Shown: positions 1-11,445, counted from the first letter of the stretch. The stretch is DNA of 64,000 nucleotides from Orychophragmus violaceus (GCA_030180135.1 CM058236.1:58183728-58247727); one strand, 5' to 3'. A program made the numbers and translations. Notes: a model not told the origin generated them from the sequence alone.

Positions 1-719
1 AGTATACCAAGCCCCAAGGTGAGAGAATTAAGTCAAGTTAATGGTGAAGTCAAGTAATGGATTCTCTGAATACCTGAAGTGATATGGGTGTCCTCAGTAG
101 GCTGGTCTGTGTTGGGTTTTCTAATAGTCATAGATCATCTGCAAATCATCCAATGGTCACTTAAGTTCCTGCAAGTGTGGTAATCTCCTAAAAAAGTCCT
201 TGTTTCCTACTCAATTTGACTCAATAAAACAAATTTGGACTGACTCTAAGAAAACAAAAAGTGGTGCGTCAGTAGCTACCTCCCCCACACGTGAAACACA
301 CGGTCCCCAGTGGTGTCAAGCTTAGGCTCGGTGAGAAAAGAATTCGGAATTAAGAGAATCCGAAAAGGGTCAGAACTCTTACCTGTCGTCGGCCTGTGTC
401 GATCGATGCCAATGTGGTGTCGATCGATGCAAGGCGAATATGCTCTAGGTTATGAAGATAACCGGTGTCTGAACCGTAATTGAATCGGCAAACCGTAAAT
501 CGCATCTGTGTCGACCGACACAAAGGATGTGTCGATCGATGCTGAGCGATTCTGCCTGTTTTCAGGCCTTTGAACACACCAAAACAGAAAAATCAAAGCA
601 CACAAAATAAAAACGCAAAATGAAAATGAAAACGAACCTACTAGTGGGTTGCCTCCCACTCAGCGCTTGTTTAAAGTCCATAGCTTGACTATGGGAAGGA
701 GATCAGACTTATGGTAGAT
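1..719 (-). other. 3' noncoding part of the Athila-like element
   Basis: No protein-coding signal. Read on the minus strand, it follows the protease stop and holds GGGAGGCAACCC (near 645-656), a sequence type common just after the last ORF of plant gypsy elements, and a purine run GGGGGAGGT near 280-290 that could be the polypurine tract before a 3' LTR. The LTR itself cannot be delimited here. Two pairs of the TGTCGATCGA-type motif lie at about 396-546. Confidence 0.5.
396..546. repeat. Two pairs of the CGATCGAT motif in Athila 3' region
   Basis: Core octamers start at 400 and 421 (21 bp apart) and at 512 and 533 (21 bp apart). Each is set in a TGTGTCGATCGATGC-like context, and the second of each pair is followed within about 10 bp by a GCGAAT or GCGATT tail. 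They belong to the cross-family motif described in the findings. Confidence 0.85.
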
Positions 720-1452
720 TCAAAAAAGACTTGGGTGTCTCTGCGAATGTCTCTTCAACCAAGGTGGTGCATAAGCTTTCGGATCTTGAGATCTCTCAAG
801 AAATGGGCGAATGGAACCAGGGTGGGAGCGAAGCGAGGGTGGGATACTGCGTTTTCCTGCATTCACAGCTGATGGATTAGGAGGTTTAAGTTTAGAAGAT
901 TCATACATGTGCTTTGGTGGATGAAAGAGATCTGGAGCTTTCTGCTTAAGAGCAGTTGCAGGATCTGAAGATGTTAGAGCAAGTTCAGAATGAACTGCCA
1001 TCTTCTCTTCTCCAATAGGAATCTCTGGTTCCACTTCCACACTGAAGCTCTGTCCATCAATGGTGGATTTCTGCAGCTTATCCATCTTGAACCGCAAAGG
1101 CTTGTCTTCCAAGTGGAGATCAATCAGTCCATGTCTCACATCAATCACTGCTCCAGCAGTAGCTAAGAAAGGTCTACCAAGTAGCAAAGGATCAGCTGGT
1201 TCAATATTATACTTCAGCACTACAAAGTCCGTTGGAATCAAGTAGTTTCCAACTCTGATAGGAATGTCCTCAAGAACTCCTTCTGGATACCTCTTTGAAC
1301 GATCAGCTAGGATAAGAGAGATCCTAGTAGGCTGGAAATCCATCATTCCCAATCTCACAGCCACAGTATGGCATAAGATTCACACCAGATCCTAAGTCAC
1401 ACAAAGAATGCTTGAATCTGTCCTTAGAGATGGAACAGTCTAGCACAAAGAC
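720..1452 (-). pseudogene. Athila-type retroviral-like aspartic protease, broken
   Basis: This is the pepsin-like protease domain that would process the retrotransposon polyprotein. The readable stretch 720-1364 contains IPIRVGNYLIPTDFVVL, then GRPFLATAGAVIDVRHG, the flap-side region typical of Athila protease. Just upstream on the minus strand (about 1375-1450) CSISKDRFKHSLCDLGSG gives the active-site motif as DLGSG, where family members usually have DLGAS. Two breaks are visible: a stop right after KLPDP near 1453, and a one-base frame change between the active-site segment and VRLGMMDF near 1364. The 3' end (PPWLKRHSQRHPSLF, stop at 720) is not followed by any reverse transcriptase. Not functional. 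Confidence 0.8.
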
Positions 1453-1928
1453 TCATGGGTCTGGAAGCTTCTCTGTAATCTGAATCAGCTTCTTTTCCAT
1501 CACTTTCATGCAATTAGCCACGTCGAGCTCCTGTTTACACAACTTAGGAGCCTTAGGATATCGATCAGAGGGCTTGTAGACTCGTTCTGGGACTGTTGCA
1601 GGTTTCTGGTCCCGTCTGCGATCTGTGTCGATCGATGCAGTAGATGTGTCGATCGACACAAGCCAATTATGAGAAATTCCATCAGACGTATCGGGGTTGC
1701 ATCGATCGACATCAAGAGTGTGTCGATCGACGCATGTCCCAGACAAACAATATTCATCCAGAAAATCCGAGATGATGCTCTCTTCTTCTTACAACAAGCC
1801 AATCTCATCTCCTGTGATCACATCATTGACGAATTGATTATGTTCAGCTCTTCCTGATCCATTTTGCCTTTGCCCTGCTCCAGCAATCTGCTGAACCTGA
1901 ACATCTAGCTTCTTCACATGAGTGCTTA
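1453..1928 (-). pseudogene. Athila gag C-terminus and gag-protease linker with SIDT heptads
   Basis: Past the CACTA insertion site, gag resumes with THVKKLDVQVQQIAG and continues to a linker ending RVYKPSDRYPKAPKLCKQELDVANCMKVMEKK, which is recognisable Athila polyprotein. Between them the DNA carries two pairs of the 21-bp-spaced motif (1629/1650 and 1703/1724). Because 21 bp is seven codons, each pair is translated as two SIDT-like tetrapeptides seven residues apart in one of the frames. Family members normally lack this stretch as far as I know, so I infer it is an insertion of repeat DNA into the linker. Frames shift within the segment, so it is not a working ORF. Confidence 0.7.
1624..1737. 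repeat. Two pairs of the CGATCGAT motif in Athila gag-protease linker
   Basis: Cores start at 1629 and 1650, and at 1703 and 1724; both spacings are exactly 21 bp. Flanks are TGTGTCGATCGATGCA, TGTGTCGATCGACACA and a TGCATCGATCGACATC variant. Confidence 0.9.
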
Positions 1929-1956
1929 CACTACAAGAAATTTGTACATTGTTAGC
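1929..1956 (+). repeat. Left terminal inverted repeat of CACTA 1
   Basis: Starts CACTACAAGAAATTTG; target duplication TTA at 1926-1928. Pairs with the right end at 11418-11445. Confidence 0.95.
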
Positions 1957-2330
1957 ACACTATAAGCGCCATAATAGGTAATAGATAGTGTTTCTATAAA
2001 CGCTAGGACATGAGGAGCTATCTTAGGTTCGTCTTATATTATAGCGTTTATTTCGTTTGCTATGGTATGTTCTATATATGATAGCGATATATTTCGAATG
2101 CTGTAATTAAATATTTTGATAATAGCATTTATTTTTGGTGCTATTATAATTTTATATATAGCTCATTCCGAACGCTATTATCTATTTTAATATAACTCTT
2201 TTTATACGCTGTTCTTGGTAGTGTTGTAGCTTTTCATATAAGCTTTCATGGTTTGGTAGCATTTTTACAAATGCTATGTATATTGTTCTAATGGCCCTAT
2301 TATTTCTTGACCTGAATCTTTGTACGCTAA
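1945..2330. repeat. Subterminal repeat region of CACTA 1
   Basis: About ten short words of the type TATAGCGTTT, ATAGCATTT, AACGCTA and GCTATTAT occur in both orientations within 400 bp of the end. Similar words lie near the right end (11325-11420) and in the ends of CACTA 2. In En/Spm, subterminal motifs of this kind bind the TNPA-type protein; that role here is inference. Confidence 0.75.
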
Positions 2331-2540
2331 TAGAACCTGTTTCCAGAAACATGATTAACTAAAAAGATCATACATTTCAACACAAGTCTTATACAACCAT
2401 GGTACCCTTAATACATAATACTTAGTCCAAAGCCAACCAAACTTAGATAAAACAAAACACACATTGTCTCATTCCAGGTTTTTGAAGAACTACTTAAGAA
2501 GCACTACAAGTCTAACATAAGATCACCTTGTCCTTCGGCC

Positions 2541-3740
2541 AAGCAATGGAAGTACCAATTCCATCTTGCAAACACTCGATTTCGAAAGATGGTCTCCACA
2601 CCTCTGCGTTTTTCACCTTAACTATGTCCACCCAAACTCTAACTGCATTAGGTCCTAAGGTAACAAAGTGCACTTTCTGGTCTGGGTTGTCTGAAGACCA
2701 ACGTCCTTATGCTACAACCTGTCTCTTTCCGCTAACAGACATCAACTTTCACTTCCTATTTTCTTTTGTAGCTTCATCTTGATTGGTACGCTGCAAAGTT
2801 TACAAAACAAACCATCAAGTTACAATCAGAAGAAATAATAACAACTAGCTTACAACATTCATACAACTTACTTAACAAATTACCTGAGATCTCCTAAGAG
2901 GAGATAATGTAAGTGGTTGATCTTTCTTTGCATTGGTTTAGGACCCTTTGCTGGAGAACTCTACAGAGGAGACTTACTACTTGTTGTTGGAGACTTCTTC
3001 TGAGAAGATTTAGTGTTTGATTCTGGAGAATTTTGTTGAGGACTTTTGGAACCTGTTGTTGATGAGTTTGTACCTAATGCTGGAGACTTTGAACTTTGTG
3101 GTTGATCAGATGCTGTTGCATCTCCGGCTTTATCAAATACTACTCTGTTAGCAGGCCATGCCACAAAAGACTTCAGAGAGTCCACAATGTATGTCATTTC
3201 TTTTGTCGGCCTCCATAGGAATGTTTGAGGCGCAAAGACCTCATCCACAAACACCTTCACTGCATTTGGTCCTAGAGGTATACCATTCACTAGAGCTTTC
3301 GGTTCCTGTGACTGCCACCGGCCTTCAGCAACAATTCCAGAGTTCACAGACCAGGCAAGTAGTTTGCATTTGTTTGTAGAATTTGTCCTTGGGCTCTGTC
3401 ATATACACGCAAAAAAAAAGAAATGTGATTATGTTCCAAAACCAAAAAACAAACCATTGAACATTAGTAAATGGTATGTGAAGGAAATTTACCCTAAGTG
3501 AAATGTCTTCAGTCTGTGTCCTCTCTTCTATAACAACACACTTACTAACTGGCCAAGCAATTAGTTCTCCAACAGCTTGCTCCATAGTAAACATATCTTG
3601 TGCATGTCTCCACAGAAAGGCATCTAACCTGATGAGAGTTTCTACTAACACTTTAACAGCAAGAGGGCCCAAAGGTATGTCATTAACAAAGTCTTCTGGA
3701 TCCGCAGATAGAATGCGTCCCTCAGCAACATTATCATCAG
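2541..3740 (-). repeat. Three diverged copies of the TNP1 C-terminal module
   Basis: On the minus strand, copies read VAEGRILSADPEDFVND...PLGPLAVKV...FLWRH...ELIAWPVSKCVV (about 3735-3513), VAEGRWQSQEPKALVNG...PLGPNAVKV...FLWRP...SFVAWPANRVVF (about 3335-3133) and GRWSSDNPDQKVHFV...LGPNAVRV...VWRP...TSIAWPKDKVIL (about 2720-2525). The shared frame is GRW/GRI, LGPNAVKVxV, WRP and AWPxxKVV. Introns separate the copies, so this is exon duplication rather than a simple tandem repeat. The third carries a nonsense codon. Confidence 0.8.
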
Positions 3741-5080
3741 TCCCATACCAGTCAACAAGAATACACTTAGGTCGTGATCTATTGTTAACACTCTACAATG
3801 TAATTAGAAAACAAATGTGTAAGATTATGGCATTGGGTTATGAATAATAAACAAGTTATATCCTAGAATGTACTTACTCTTGCAGCAGCTGAGTTTTCAC
3901 TGATATCAGGAGCTTGATTCTGAAACATACAAAAAGAAAGTCAAAACGAATTTAGAAATTTGAAGACAAATGAAATAAGTCCCAAGTTTTTTAAGTTTCA
4001 CATGTTGCTTAAGTTTGGCAAGTTTATCTTGCAACTTATTTATGTTTTGTTGTATTTGTTTTTGATTCTCTTGCATATCATCCATAATCTTCCTCTTCAC
4101 TTGAAAGCACGCTAGTTTGGTCATGCTCATGCTTCTACCCATTGCCCTCAGCCGACCCGGATTATCAGGTCCTAACAGTTTGGAAAGAAGATCCACCTTT
4201 GGATTTGTGAAAGCAGAAGTATCATCACTATCAACCAACTCAGCTGCCTTTCTCTGCAAACCAATGAAAACCATATAAAATTCTTAATCTACAATCAAAC
4301 CAATTAATAATGAAAATTTAGCAAAATTAAAAAAAAAGAACAACTTACAAACTTCTCAACAGCATTTGTGTTGACTGGGGTGCCATCCTTTTTTGTTCTT
4401 GACTTGACCCAGACCTTTAGTCTAGTCACTTTAGATGGTTCTCCACATTCACATTTCTATGAGAAAAAGACACATCATTCAGATAAGCTAGTATTCTACA
4501 CAAAATGTACTAAACAGACCAAAGTAGATGCATTATACCATTTCTTCAGCTAATCTGACCATTCCTTTACGGCTACAAGTATGAGGAATTTGCTTGCTCC
4601 TCCTTTCCTTGTATTGATCACTCACAACCTAACAGAAGATTCATTAAAATACCAAGAACAAAACCATAGCTAATCACTCAAAACACCAATTAATACCTTA
4701 AAGGATGAGCTTGTTTTGTTTTTGACAAATTTGCGCCATTCCGTTGGCTCAACATTCTTTGGTCGCATGTTCATTCTCTGTTGGTTAGTACTACCATCGT
4801 TCCTAAGCTGGGTTACTAGTCTCGACTTTGATGCCCTCCATAGACATCCCATCTGCTTAAGGACAACATTCTTCTGATACTTTTCATCAAGTTCGAACCG
4901 TGCCTGCATTCATTTATCAAGAAACAATATTACTATATAAATTTATAAGTGTATAAAGAATTTTCAAATGAGTATAAGTTCACCTGGACAGATTTCCATA
5001 GTACAGTCTTTACTTCCTCACTGATTTTGCGCCAATCATCAACAGTGACAGGTACGTGTTCACGCACCAATGGTCCTAGA

Positions 5081-5810
5081 CTTTGGTCGAAAACTCGCTA
5101 GGCGTTAGTCGGACGGCTGGGTTGGGCCTAGCGCCGAATCAGAAAATCGGGGATTACGCGGGGATTAATCGGGGTCGAATTTTAGTGGTTTTATATAACT
5201 TTCAGATATATAAAACATATTCTAAGTTATATGACGATATTATTTCGTAGTGCAGTGGTCTGGATTGTGTTTATTGTACATTCTTGGTAAGAGTTCGACT
5301 CCTGAATGGGTTATTTTGTCCGATTTTTAAACAAAAGTAGCTAGTATATCTATAAATATTATTTTGGCGTAGATATAACAAAGGTTTACAGCACCTCATT
5401 TGGTAAAAGCCCACTAAACTTGGTGTAGCGTGCCAAGTTCGAGTACGGGTACCAACAATTTCTCTCTTTTCTGTTTTTTTTTTCTAATTAAGGGCAAAAT
5501 AGTAATTTGTTATTCTTCTTCTTCTTGGATACACTGTAAACCTAAAATCGTGGCAGCCATTGATATACACATAAAACTCTTCGATTTCTCGTTTTTTCCC
5601 GGATTTTCGTCGATTTACTTTGTTTTTATAGTTGTTATTACTCTAATATGATAGATTTGAGAAAAAAATTGAGATTTCGAACCAAAAACTCAAAAAAAAA
5701 AATAGAGAGCAGCGATTTTATGGTCGCCGAGGGCCAAATCGCGGCGGCCCTCCACCGACCAGCGCCTATCCGGCGATTACGCGGCCCTATACGGCGCGTT
5801 TTCGAACAGG
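5081..5810. mobile_element. Mutator-type non-autonomous element nested in CACTA 1
   Basis: 730 bp flanked by a 9-bp target duplication with one mismatch (GGTCCTAGA at 5072-5080, GGTCCCAGA at 5811-5819). The interrupted transposase frame is continuous when the insert and one duplicate are set aside (SSYLGP then LVREHVPV), which fixes the ends. Termini share TCGAAAAC followed by CGC in inverted orientation (CTTTGGTCGAAAACTCGC on the left; the reverse complement of the right starts CCTGTTCGAAAACGCGCC). GC-rich terminal 100 bp flank an AT-rich centre. A 9-bp duplication is typical of Mutator-like elements; no transposase is present. Confidence 0.7.
5248..5302 (+). promoter_or_regulatory. tRNA-like A and B boxes inside the nested element
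   Basis: TAGTGCAGTGG (5248-5258) differs from the pol III A-box consensus TRGCNNAGYGG at one position, and AGTTCGACTCC (5292-5302) differs from the B-box consensus GGTTCGANNCC at one position. They start 44 bp apart, the tRNA spacing. The predicted T-arm and acceptor stem pair poorly, so this is not a tRNA gene. A second, weaker B-box-like AGTTCGAGTAC lies at 5436. Confidence 0.45.
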
Positions 5811-6503
5811 GGTCCCAGATAAGATGACAGTTTGACTGATCCTGGACCAACAGCTTCTCCCAAGTCTGTGAATTCAACCCGTTCTCTGGCATTTGGATCT
5901 TTGGCTATGTTCTTCATCCTCGTTGGTCCTCGTTGCTTCTTACGCTTAGGTTGTTCTGCTTCATGTCCTTCAGAAACCTCAAGTTTACCTTGAGGACCAT
6001 CCTCATCCTGTCTTTCATGAACATCATGCTCTTCTCCAGCTTGTGCTTCCTTACCACCTTATTCTTCCACATTATGTTCTTCACGGTTATGTTCCTCATC
6101 CATTTCTCTTTCAGCTTGTCTTCCTTCCTCATGTTGTTCTTCCTCATTATGTTTATCACTGTCTTCCTTTGGCTCCTCAGGATCCTGTGCCACTTGTGGC
6201 ATGGTATGACCAACATACTCTACCTCTTCATTATGGTGTTGTTCATTCCTCTTCTTCCTTTTCCCTGCTCCCTTCTTTGGTCGTCCCATATTAATCAACC
6301 TGAAACAAATAACAATAAGTATTAGTACATTATAGCAGACAATCAAAGCACATTATAATAGACAATCAAATAACAAAGATCATTCATGTAGTACACATTC
6401 AAAGCACAGGCAGAACAAACATTTTTACTTATTAAAACGTTAAATCAGGGAAAACACATGAAAGAATTCTGACCTAATAAAACACAAGGACAAATAAAAG
6501 TGT

Positions 6504-9500
6504 TTAGTAATATACATTCGGCACATATATTCCTTCAACATCTGCTCTGGAATTTTGAGATTCATCCATATCAACCTCAATATCATTATTTGTTGGAAGT
6601 GGACCAATTTCAGAGTTTCCAATGTCAATTTCTTCTGCACCGTATCTTCTAGATGGACCTCTTAGAACAACAGACCAACTAGAAGAATCATCTTCTCTTG
6701 AAAAAAATATCTGCTTGGCTTGAGAAGCTAATATGAAAGCATCCTTCATAAAGGAAACCTGACTTTGATTCAAGTTAACTAAGGTGAAGCCATCCTCTAT
6801 CTTAACTCCATTACCCTTTACTGCCCATTGACACCGAAATAGTGGAACATAAAAGACATTATAATCTAGCAATACAATGTCTACTATTCTTCCATAGTAT
6901 GCAACCATGTCAGCCACTTGTGAAGTGTCTTTAGCGCTTGATCTACACATTGCAGTTGCCTCATAGAAAACTCCACTATTCTAACTCTGCCTATGTACTG
7001 ATCTTGTCTGAAATCGTTGCCCATTGACTATATAACCGGTGTATGACTTTGCACAACTGCGTGGACCATATGCCAACCATTTCAATGTCTCTTCATGACC
7101 TTCTGAATCAATTGGTATCTAACAAACATATATACTTCATCATACTCATATTAATGTGAAAGACAGAAATTGTAGTGTTGACAAGAACATGATACTTGCC
7201 TGCCTTTTTAGCCAAGATGCAAAATTTTGTGTGTGTGTACTCCACAAAGCAGTTGCATCACGGTTACATCTTGCATTTGTTTCCTGGAGATGATGTAGGT
7301 GCATGCTTGTGAAAAAACAGATGAATCAGTACAATGGTCCTAGTCTGAATGACTATTTGAAATGAGAACATTAAGAAAACTTACTCTACATAAGGTTCAG
7401 TGGAAGCCATGTTCTGAAGGACATCAAGATGGGCTATCTTTGTATCCAATTCAGTCAGAGTAATAGAGGTAGCTGCAGATATTGGCCGTCCATGTAAGAT
7501 ACTATTGCTTTCAAACTCAGTATTCCTGTCTAGTTTTTCTTCAACTTCAGTTGTCTTTTTAAGAAAATCACTACAAAACTGCATACACTCTTCTGCCAAA
7601 TAGGACTCAGCTATACAACCCTCTGGTCTTGCTGGGTTTCTTACATAGTCTTTGAGAACTTTCATGTACCTTTCAAATGGGTACATCCAACGAAAATGGA
7701 CTGGTCCACCGAGTCTTGCTTCTCTGCCTAGATGAACAGTCAGATGAACCATGATATCAAAGAAGCTTGGAGGGAAGAACCTCTCAAACATGCATAGAGT
7801 TTCAACTATTTCAGCTTCCATTACTAAAATATGTTCCATGTCGATTACTCTCTGACACAAGTGGTTGAAAAACTTGTATAATCGTGTGATGGCGTTCCTC
7901 GGTTCTTTAGGTAATAAACCCCTTAGAGCAACATGGAGTAATTGTTGCACCAGCACATAATAATCATGTGATTTAAGACCGCTTACCTTACACTTGTCCA
8001 CTGATACACCCCTTGAAATATTAGAGCAGTAACCATCAGGACCTTTGAACTCAAATAGTCTCTTACAAAAGATTTTCTTCTCTGCCTTAGACAAGGACCA
8101 AGGCGCTGCAGGAAGGTAAGTTCTTTTGCCTTGAGTGGTAGGATGCAGATCTTTCCTAATACCAAGAAGTTGCAGATCTTTACGAGTATTTAGTCCATCC
8201 TTGGATTTACCACAATGCAGTATTGTTGAGACAATGCTTGCAGCCACATTTCTCTCTATGTGCATTACATCCAAATTATGTCTCAGAGGAAGCTCTTCCC
8301 AATAAGGAAGCTTGAAGAAGATAGATCTTTTCTTCCATCTTGATAACTCCTCTTCATCTACTTCTTCTTCTTCTTCATCCTCTGATTCACTAGATACATC
8401 CTCACTGTCAGTGGCTGACCCAGTAGCTTCACTGATTTTCCTCTTCTTTGCAGATTGCTTAACATTCCCAAATTTTTTTTTGAAATGTTTCAAGTGTTGT
8501 GAAATATCATGACCCGTTAATATCCTAGCTTTTTGTCCATGTTCAGCTTGTCCATCAAACCATGACTTCTTTACTCTATATGGATGCGTTGGAGCAAGAC
8601 CCTTTCTATGCCACATATAAACATGCTTCCTACTAAACTTCAACCACATAGACTCTGTGTTTTTCCCGCATAAAGGACAACCCATTTTTCCCTTCACTTT
8701 GCATCCAGCAAGATTTCCATACGCAGGAAAATCACTAATAGTCCAAAGAAGCATTGCCTTCATTGTAAAAGTGTTTTTGCTAAACGCATCGTATGTTAAC
8801 TCCCTTATCTTCCACAGTTAGATCCTCTATTAGGGGTTCTAAGTAAACATCAATGATGTTACCAGGTTGGTGAGGTCCAGGAATCAATAGTGTGAGCATG
8901 ATATTCTCCTTCTTCATGCATTGATCAGGAGGCAAATTGTAGTTAACCAGCAAGACAGGCCAACAACTGTACCTACTGTTCTTCATGTTGAAAGGATTAA
9001 ATCCATCAGTTGAGAGTCCTAGCCTTATGTTCCTTTCTTCAGCAGCAAATTCAGGATACTTGTAATTCATTTGATCCCATGTCACATAATCTACTGGATG
9101 ACGGAGTTTCCCATAGTTGCTCTTGTTACTGAAATGCCACCTCAAGTACTTGGCCATTTCCTCAGACCTATACATTCTCTTCAGCCTTGGGATTATAGGA
9201 AAGTATCTCAACACTTTTTGTGGAACACCTTTCTTTAACTCACCCGTCTGCATGTTAGTCTTCCACCTAGAAGCTTTGCATTTTGGACAACTTTCAAGCT
9301 TTTTGTAGCTCTTTCTGAACAGGCAGCAGTCATTCACACATGCATGAATCTTCTCATAACCCATATCAAAAGACTTTAAGAATTTCTTCACATCGTACAG
9401 GGAGGTATAAAGCACATTCTCTTCATGTAACATCTTTGGTAATGCTTCTAGCAGATCGTTGAAGCTCTTATCAGACCATCCATTTTGTGTCTTAATTCTC

Positions 9501-9892
9501 AATAATGACACAATGGCTGATAGCTTGCTGTGGTTTGCACAACTCAGATATAATGGTGTTTCTGCTTCAGCTAACTTTGCAAGGAAATCATCTTCACTCA
9601 TGTCTTCTCCTTCCGCAATCTCACATAAGTCATATTTGCCAGCCAACACTTCATCTGAATACTGAGACGCTCTGTACAACTCATGAATCTCATCATTTCA
9701 TTGATGAGATTTGCTTTCAGCTTCAGATCCTCTTCTCACATCTTCGTGATGGTACCATTCCTTACACAGCTTGTAAGTCTCATCCAGTCCTCTAGTTACT
9801 AGATGAGCAACTACATCAGTGCTTGAGTGGTGATCTACATTACGACAGTCTACGCAAGGACAAACAATCAATTTTCCAGACTCTGAAGACAC
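6504..9892 (-). pseudogene. TNP2-type CACTA transposase, broken
   Basis: Domain order on the minus strand: an N-terminal transposase-associated segment with CPCVDCRN and EWYHHED (9892-9698); the catalytic tnp2 region starting CANHSKLSAIVSLLRIKTQN, with CPKCKASRW, DPFNM-type FNPFN, and PGPHQPGNIIDVYLEPLIEDL (9679-8780); MLLWTISDFPAYGNLAG and the CPLCGKNT zinc-binding-like segment (from 8763); a DUF4218 region (RVIDMEHILVMEAEIVETLC through FFPPSFFDIMVHLTVHL, about 7900-7600); and a DUF4216 region (VAYYGRIVDIVLLDYNVFYV, 6880-6690). Breaks: an in-frame TGA at 9698-9700, a frameshift near 8780, and a stop near 6990. Family knowledge: it cuts and rejoins CACTA ends in the nucleus. This copy could mobilise relatives only before those mutations. 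Confidence 0.9.
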
Positions 9893-11417
9893 AGCCTGTA
9901 CGAAGTTCCAAGCACCACTCTCGTATCCAGGATCAGCTCTTTAGTTGAATGGGAAAAAAAGGAAGGAAAAACTTTAAGACACCAAACCCCAACTGAAACC
10001 TAACCTAAATTAGTGGATTTAATACCTGTATAGATGAACCCAAGCCTTCTCCAACATTATTTGTAATAATGTTATTTGAATCTTTCAGGAGAAGAATTCA
10101 AAATCATAAGCATATTATCAAATATTTAAAATCCTTCAGGAGAAGAATTCAATCTCAGAAGCAGTTCATCACAGTTTACAAAAACACACAGACAATCATT
10201 CAATCGCATATGCATGATATTACAGATTTAGACAGCTGTTGATAATCATTATCACATAAACAAATCACTTTTGAATCATTATCACATAAACATGATATTA
10301 CACATTAAAACAACTGTCTCAAAAGAAAATCATCACAGTTTCATAATCATTATCGGATATAAAAATCAGTTATAAACCAGTACAACATAAACAGGATATT
10401 ACATATTTATAACACTGTCTCAAAAGCAATTCAACACAGCTTATTAGTCATTATCAGATAAACAAATCTCAATGTCGACAACTAAACAACAAAAAACTTA
10501 ATCAACAATGAACACAGTGAAGAGTTTACTAAGCAAGCCTAGTTAAACAGAAAACACTTATGATATAGGACATCAAAAAAGATAAGTTAAAGACATCTTT
10601 AAATGGAAAAAATGGATAGATGGGACAAACCTGTTTTGTATATGAGATGAAGTGGAAGTTGGAAGTCGATAATAGAGCAGTCACTAGCTAGAACCTGCAC
10701 ACATGAAAACCGAATTAGTATATGTAATGAAATACATGAAAGCAAAAACTTTAATCGAGTCACAAACAAAACCGAAACAAACTGTTAGAGCTTGCTTTCA
10801 TATGACATATAAACTCAAAATCCAGACTTTATTTCTTCTCTATATCAAGAAATGGTGAATCACAGATGCATGCAAAACGCTAAGACATGATTTTTAAGTA
10901 GAAATTGGTCCTAACAGATACATGCAAACAGATCCTAGAACCCACAATAACCGACTTAAATGGACTGATTTTGTAACTCTGTGAAAGATATTTAGAGAAC
11001 AAAGACGAAATTGACTGTAAGAAAAAGAGACAGAACTTCGGTAAAACGGACAATGCAACCTGATTTGAAGAACGACGCCGGCGACGAAAGTTCAAATCGT
11101 GGAAGGTGAAAGTGTTTCTGGTTGCGGCTAGCTACGACGGATCGATGGAGAGAATCGAGAGCTGTATGAGAGTTACGAGTGAGAAAGAGGGAAAGAGAGG
11201 AGCTAGGGATTAAGCTTCGACAGTGTTTTTGGGTGAGAGGAAAAATTTCTAAGTATTGGCGCTAGCTGATTTTGGGCCCAATTATTGGCGGAATTAGCTA
11301 ATTTTGTTTCCCGGTCACTGAAATCATATCTTAGCGTTTTATTAATGCTATGATATACAAATCGAAAAACCAAATTCATCTACTATAGCAGATTTGAATT
11401 TCGTGCTATCCTATACT
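9893..11417 (-). other. 5' leader and subterminal region of CACTA 1
   Basis: No recognised coding domain. Probable promoter and first exon lie near the right end: 10880-11095 encodes a short Arg-rich ORF (FRRRRRSSNQ) of unknown meaning, next to a GC-richer stretch 11040-11240. From 10195 to about 10470 there are imperfect direct repeats with the shared words CATGATATTACA, AATCATTATCACATAAAC and AACTGTCTCAAAAG, at intervals of roughly 80-100 bp. Subterminal GCTAT words appear from 11325. Confidence 0.5.
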
Positions 11418-11445
11418 GCTATCAATGTTAAGATTTCTTGTAGTG
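11418..11445 (-). repeat. Right terminal inverted repeat of CACTA 1
   Basis: Read on the minus strand it starts CACTACAAGAAATCTTAACA; target duplication TTA follows at 11446-11448. Confidence 0.95.

Larger units (their letters stand above)
2528..6294 (-). pseudogene. TNP1-like gene of CACTA 1 (plant transposase Ptta/En/Spm), interrupted
   Basis: Begins near 6294 with MGRPKKGAGKRKKR, a basic nuclear-type start, then an acidic Glu/His-rich stretch. A KRKKQRGPTRMKNIAKDPN region and VDDWRKISEEVKTVLWKSVQ, ARFELDEKYQKNVVLKQMG, RPKNVEPTEWRKFVKNKTS (4670-5080) match the plant En/Spm transposase family. Next come GTPVNTNAVEKFRKAAELVDS, a likely coiled coil (DDMQENQKQIQQNINKLQDK, about 4010-4110), and three copies of a C-terminal module of the TNP1/En-Spm type (see separate entry). 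Exons are separated by AT-rich introns. The reading frame is cut at SSYLGP by the 730-bp insertion at 5081-5810, and the last module has a stop in VA-stop-GRW. Probable role: DNA-binding partner of the transposase. Confidence 0.75.
1929..11445 (-). mobile_element. CACTA (En/Spm) DNA transposon 1, 9.5 kb
   Basis: Terminal inverted repeats begin CACTACAAGAAAT at both ends (1929-1956 and 11418-11445, 24 of 28 positions matching by eye), flanked by a perfect 3-bp target duplication TTA (1926-1928 and 11446-11448). Subterminal regions are rich in short ATAGCGTTT/GCTAT words in both orientations. Inside are a TNP2-type transposase gene (6504-9892) and a TNP1-like gene (2528-6294), both minus strand and both with disabling mutations; a 730-bp Mutator-type element is nested in the latter. 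The element sits in Athila gag, whose frame resumes across it. It could not make its own transposase now, but it is a full-length structure. Confidence 0.95.

Noticed and set aside
350..659. Short ORFs rich in SIDT, RSTH or VDRH peptides (also at 1506-1808, 18736-19080, 27822-28206 and 46370-46674)
   Set aside because: They are frame translations of the CGATCGAT motif pairs in noncoding or broken sequence; overlapping ORFs exist in several frames and on both strands.
5241..5313. tRNA gene
   Set aside because: A and B boxes fit, but the T-arm and acceptor stem do not pair and no anticodon arm is evident.
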